Origin: Bacillota bacterium
Lineage (GTDB): Bacteria; Bacillota; Dethiobacteria; SKNC01
NCBI GenBank assembly: GCA_007121375.1
Contig: SKLX01000007.1
Coordinates: 1-8,050 of the forward strand
Length of the DNA: 8,050 nt
Reading direction: 5' to 3'
This document shows, piece by piece, positions 6,287 through 8,050 of the stretch. The translations under genes and the position numbers were made by a program. The number at the start of each line of letters is the position of its first letter. Within the stretch, counting starts at the first letter, position 1. The notes below the pieces were generated by a model. It had not been told where the DNA came from, ran no database searches, and was given only the letters and a program-made list of their open reading frames with translations.

Positions 6287-7558
6287 ATGGATTTTAAATT
6301 TTTACATGCTGCGGATATTCACCTGGACAGCCCTCTCCTGGGGCTGGAAAGGTATGAAGGGGCTCCCGTGGAACAGGTCCGGGGGGCTACCCGGAAAGCC
6401 TTTCAAAATATGGTAGATTTAGCCCTGGAGGAAGGGGTGGATTTTGTCCTTATATCCGGCGACCTCTATGACGGGGACTGGCGGGATTATAATACGGGGC
6501 TCTTTTTTACCACCCAGGGAGCCCGCCTCCGGGAGGCGGGGATAAAGGTCTTTATAGTGCGAGGGAACCATGACGCCGCCAGCCAGATTACCCGTATCCT
6601 CCGCCTACCTGATAATATTAAGGACCTGTCTACCCGGGAGCCAGAGACGGTCAGGTTAGATGATCTTGGGGTGGCCCTTCACGGCCAGGGTTTTCCTACT
6701 CCCGCCGTTACGGAAGATCTATCCCGGAGCTACCCGGAGCCCCTTAAGGGTTACTTTAACATCGGCCTTCTCCATACCTGCGCCACGGGTCGGGAGGGAC
6801 ATGCCAGTTATGCCCCCTGTGACCTCAATTACTTGATAAATAAAGGCTACGATTACTGGGCTTTGGGCCATGTCCATAAAAGGGAAGTCCTCCAGGAGGA
6901 CCCCTGGATCATTTTTCCCGGAAATACTCAGGGACGCCATATCCGGGAGGAAGGGGCCAAGGGATGCACCCTGGTCCGGGTCCAGGGAGGCCGGGTCCAG
7001 TCCCTGGAACACCGGGACCTGGATGTTTTACGCTGGATCCTTTGCAATATTGATGTTACGGAAGCGGAAACCTATGAGCAGGTTCTGGAAGGGGCTGAAA
7101 AATCCATCGAAGAGGAGCTGGGACGGGGAGAAGGAAGGCTTCTGGCCCTGCGCCTGGTTATAAGGGGGGCTTCTAATGCCCATCATAAGATAATTGACCG
7201 GCAGCAGCAGCTGGCCAACGACCTGAGGGCCCTGGCCGTGGAAAGGGGCCTGGATAGAATATGGATAGAAAAAATTAAGGTGGACACCCGTGCCCCAGTT
7301 AAAAGGGAGGAACTCCTGGAATCAACTCCTGTGGCCAGCCTCCTGGAATATATCCGGGAGTCCAGCAGGAGTGACCAGCTCTTAGAAGAATTAATTTGGG
7401 AACTGGAGCGGGAAAGGAATGCTTTACCTGCCGAATTATTCCAGGAGGGGGAAATAGACCTGGCAGACAAGGAATACCTTCGCAGTCTCCTGCCCCAGGT
7501 AGAAGAACTGATTATTTCCCGGCTGATGAAAGGAGGGGAATTTACCAGTGAGGATTAA
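6287..7558 (+). CDS. yhaO: SbcD/Mre11-like metallophosphoesterase, YhaO family
   Basis: This 423-residue protein is a calcineurin-type metallophosphoesterase of the SbcD/Mre11 DNA nuclease group, closest by context and size to YhaO. The two-metal active site is complete: D10-I-H12 (HAADIHLDSPL), D59 in SGDLYD, N94-H95-D96 in RGNHD, H163 in GLLHT, and H195-V-H197 in LGHVH. After about residue 245 comes a capping region rich in charged, probably helical and coiled-coil sequence (for example LLEELIWELERERNALPAELF), as expected for the part that contacts the ATPase partner. Proteins of this group cut DNA ends or hairpins with Mn2+, but YhaO itself is poorly characterised. Its stop overlaps the start of the YhaN-like gene by 11 bases, which suggests coupled translation and a protein complex. 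YhaO versus SbcD is decided mainly by length and the YhaN-like partner. Confidence 0.9.
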   Translation: MDFKFLHAADIHLDSPLLGLERYEGAPVEQVRGATRKAFQNMVDLALEEGVDFVLISGDLYDGDWRDYNTGLFFTTQGARLREAGIKVFIVRGNHDAASQITRILRLPDNIKDLSTREPETVRLDDLGVALHGQGFPTPAVTEDLSRSYPEPLKGYFNIGLLHTCATGREGHASYAPCDLNYLINKGYDYWALGHVHKREVLQEDPWIIFPGNTQGRHIREEGAKGCTLVRVQGGRVQSLEHRDLDVLRWILCNIDVTEAETYEQVLEGAEKSIEEELGRGEGRLLALRLVIRGASNAHHKIIDRQQQLANDLRALAVERGLDRIWIEKIKVDTRAPVKREELLESTPVASLLEYIRESSRSDQLLEELIWELERERNALPAELFQEGEIDLADKEYLRSLLPQVEELIISRLMKGGEFTSED

Positions 7559-8050
7559 AGAATTAAACCTGAAAGCCTTCGGTCCTTTTACCGACTACCT
7601 TATATCCTTTGAAAACCGGGGAACCCTCAACCTCATATATGGTTTGAACGAAGCAGGTAAAAGCACCGTCCTTCGGGCCATCAGGGATTTCCTGTACGGT
7701 ATTCCCTCCCGGACCTCCGATGACCACCTTCACCATTCTCAAAAACTGCGCATTGAAGCCCTCTTGGAGATGGGTGACGGCAGCGAAATTAGATTAACCC
7801 GCCGCAAGGGGATTAAAAAAACCCTCCTGGATGAAGATGGCCAGTCGGTAGATGAAAGTTTGTTGCAGCAGTACCTGGGTTCAATCAACCGGGAATCTTT
7901 TAACCTGATGTTTGGTATGGACCACTACAGCCTTAGGAAAGGTGGAGAGAATCTCCTGGAAGGCCGGGGTGCCCTGGGGGAAACCTTATTCGAGGCAGCC
8001 TCGGGAATCAGCGGTCTGCGGAACCTGTTCCGGGAACTGGAAAAGGAGGC
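7548..8050 (+). CDS. yhaN: YhaN-like AAA ATPase, SbcC/Rad50-related (3' partial)
   Basis: The gene runs off the right edge; 167 codons are visible. The start is a GTG at 7548, 11 bases inside the upstream gene, with AGGAGG at 7531-7536 (11 bases before). It gives the family N-terminus (M)RIKELNLKAFGPF, typical of Rad50/SbcC/RecF-type ATPases that recognise DNA ends. Walker A is G32-L-N-E-A-G-K38-S39-T40. The segment FNLMFGMDHYSLRKGGENLLEGRGALGETLFEAASGISGLRNL (residues about 117-160) matches the YhaN signature region between the Q-loop and the long coiled coil. The Walker B and signature motifs would lie beyond the window. Its position after the YhaO-like gene supports the assignment: ATP-driven opening and closing would control nuclease access to DNA. 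The identity is firm; the physiological role of the pair is unclear. Confidence 0.9.
   Translation, partial: MRIKELNLKAFGPFTDYLISFENRGTLNLIYGLNEAGKSTVLRAIRDFLYGIPSRTSDDHLHHSQKLRIEALLEMGDGSEIRLTRRKGIKKTLLDEDGQSVDESLLQQYLGSINRESFNLMFGMDHYSLRKGGENLLEGRGALGETLFEAASGISGLRNLFRELEKE

Noticed and set aside
6976..7000. Direct repeat of CCGGGTCCAG (6976-6985 and 6991-7000)
   Set aside because: It encodes a repeated Arg-Val-Gln in a beta-strand/turn of the phosphoesterase and has only two copies, so it is not an array or attachment site.

Overview
The window is an 8 kb, gene-dense stretch of a bacterial chromosome. All six recognisable genes lie on the + strand with short gaps. Purine-rich AGGAGG-type ribosome binding sites sit 5-11 bases before most starts, a GTG start is used, and intergenic DNA is AT-rich between moderately GC-rich genes. 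This, with the gene content (YhaO/YhaN pair, GGDEF/HD-GYP fusion, membrane-bound serine hydrolase), suggests a Gram-positive Bacillota, perhaps an anaerobic or thermophilic clostridial lineage. The phylum is an inference from style and content; no rRNA or other marker is present.

Layout. Bases 1-826 are the 3' part of a c-di-GMP signalling gene with a GGDEF domain followed by an HD-GYP domain; its sensory N-terminus lies outside the window. A 117-base gap follows, with a strong 12-bp hairpin closed by a GAAA loop and a weak promoter candidate. Next come a group II PLP-dependent aromatic amino acid decarboxylase (944-2371), a secreted or membrane-anchored beta-lactamase-fold serine hydrolase with four C-terminal membrane helices (2416-4359), a YgiQ-family radical SAM protein (4383-6248), a YhaO/SbcD-like metallophosphoesterase (6287-7558), and the start of a YhaN/SbcC-like ATPase (7548 to the window end), which overlaps its nuclease partner by 11 bases.

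How they may work together. Gaps of 44, 23 and 38 bases and one overlap, with no obvious terminator between genes 2 and 6, fit a single co-directional transcription unit starting in the 827-943 gap. The only pair with a clear functional link is YhaO-YhaN, a nuclease/ATPase complex related to SbcD-SbcC and Mre11-Rad50. The decarboxylase and the serine hydrolase are adjacent, but the sequence does not establish a joint pathway.

Most of the window consists of recognisable families. I did not find a CRISPR array, mobile element, RNA gene or clearly new system. The points most worth a second look are the animal/plant-like decarboxylase with its catalytic tyrosine, the serine hydrolase with a six-proline linker and a 15-bp perfect inverted repeat inside its coding region, and the overlapping YhaO-YhaN pair.
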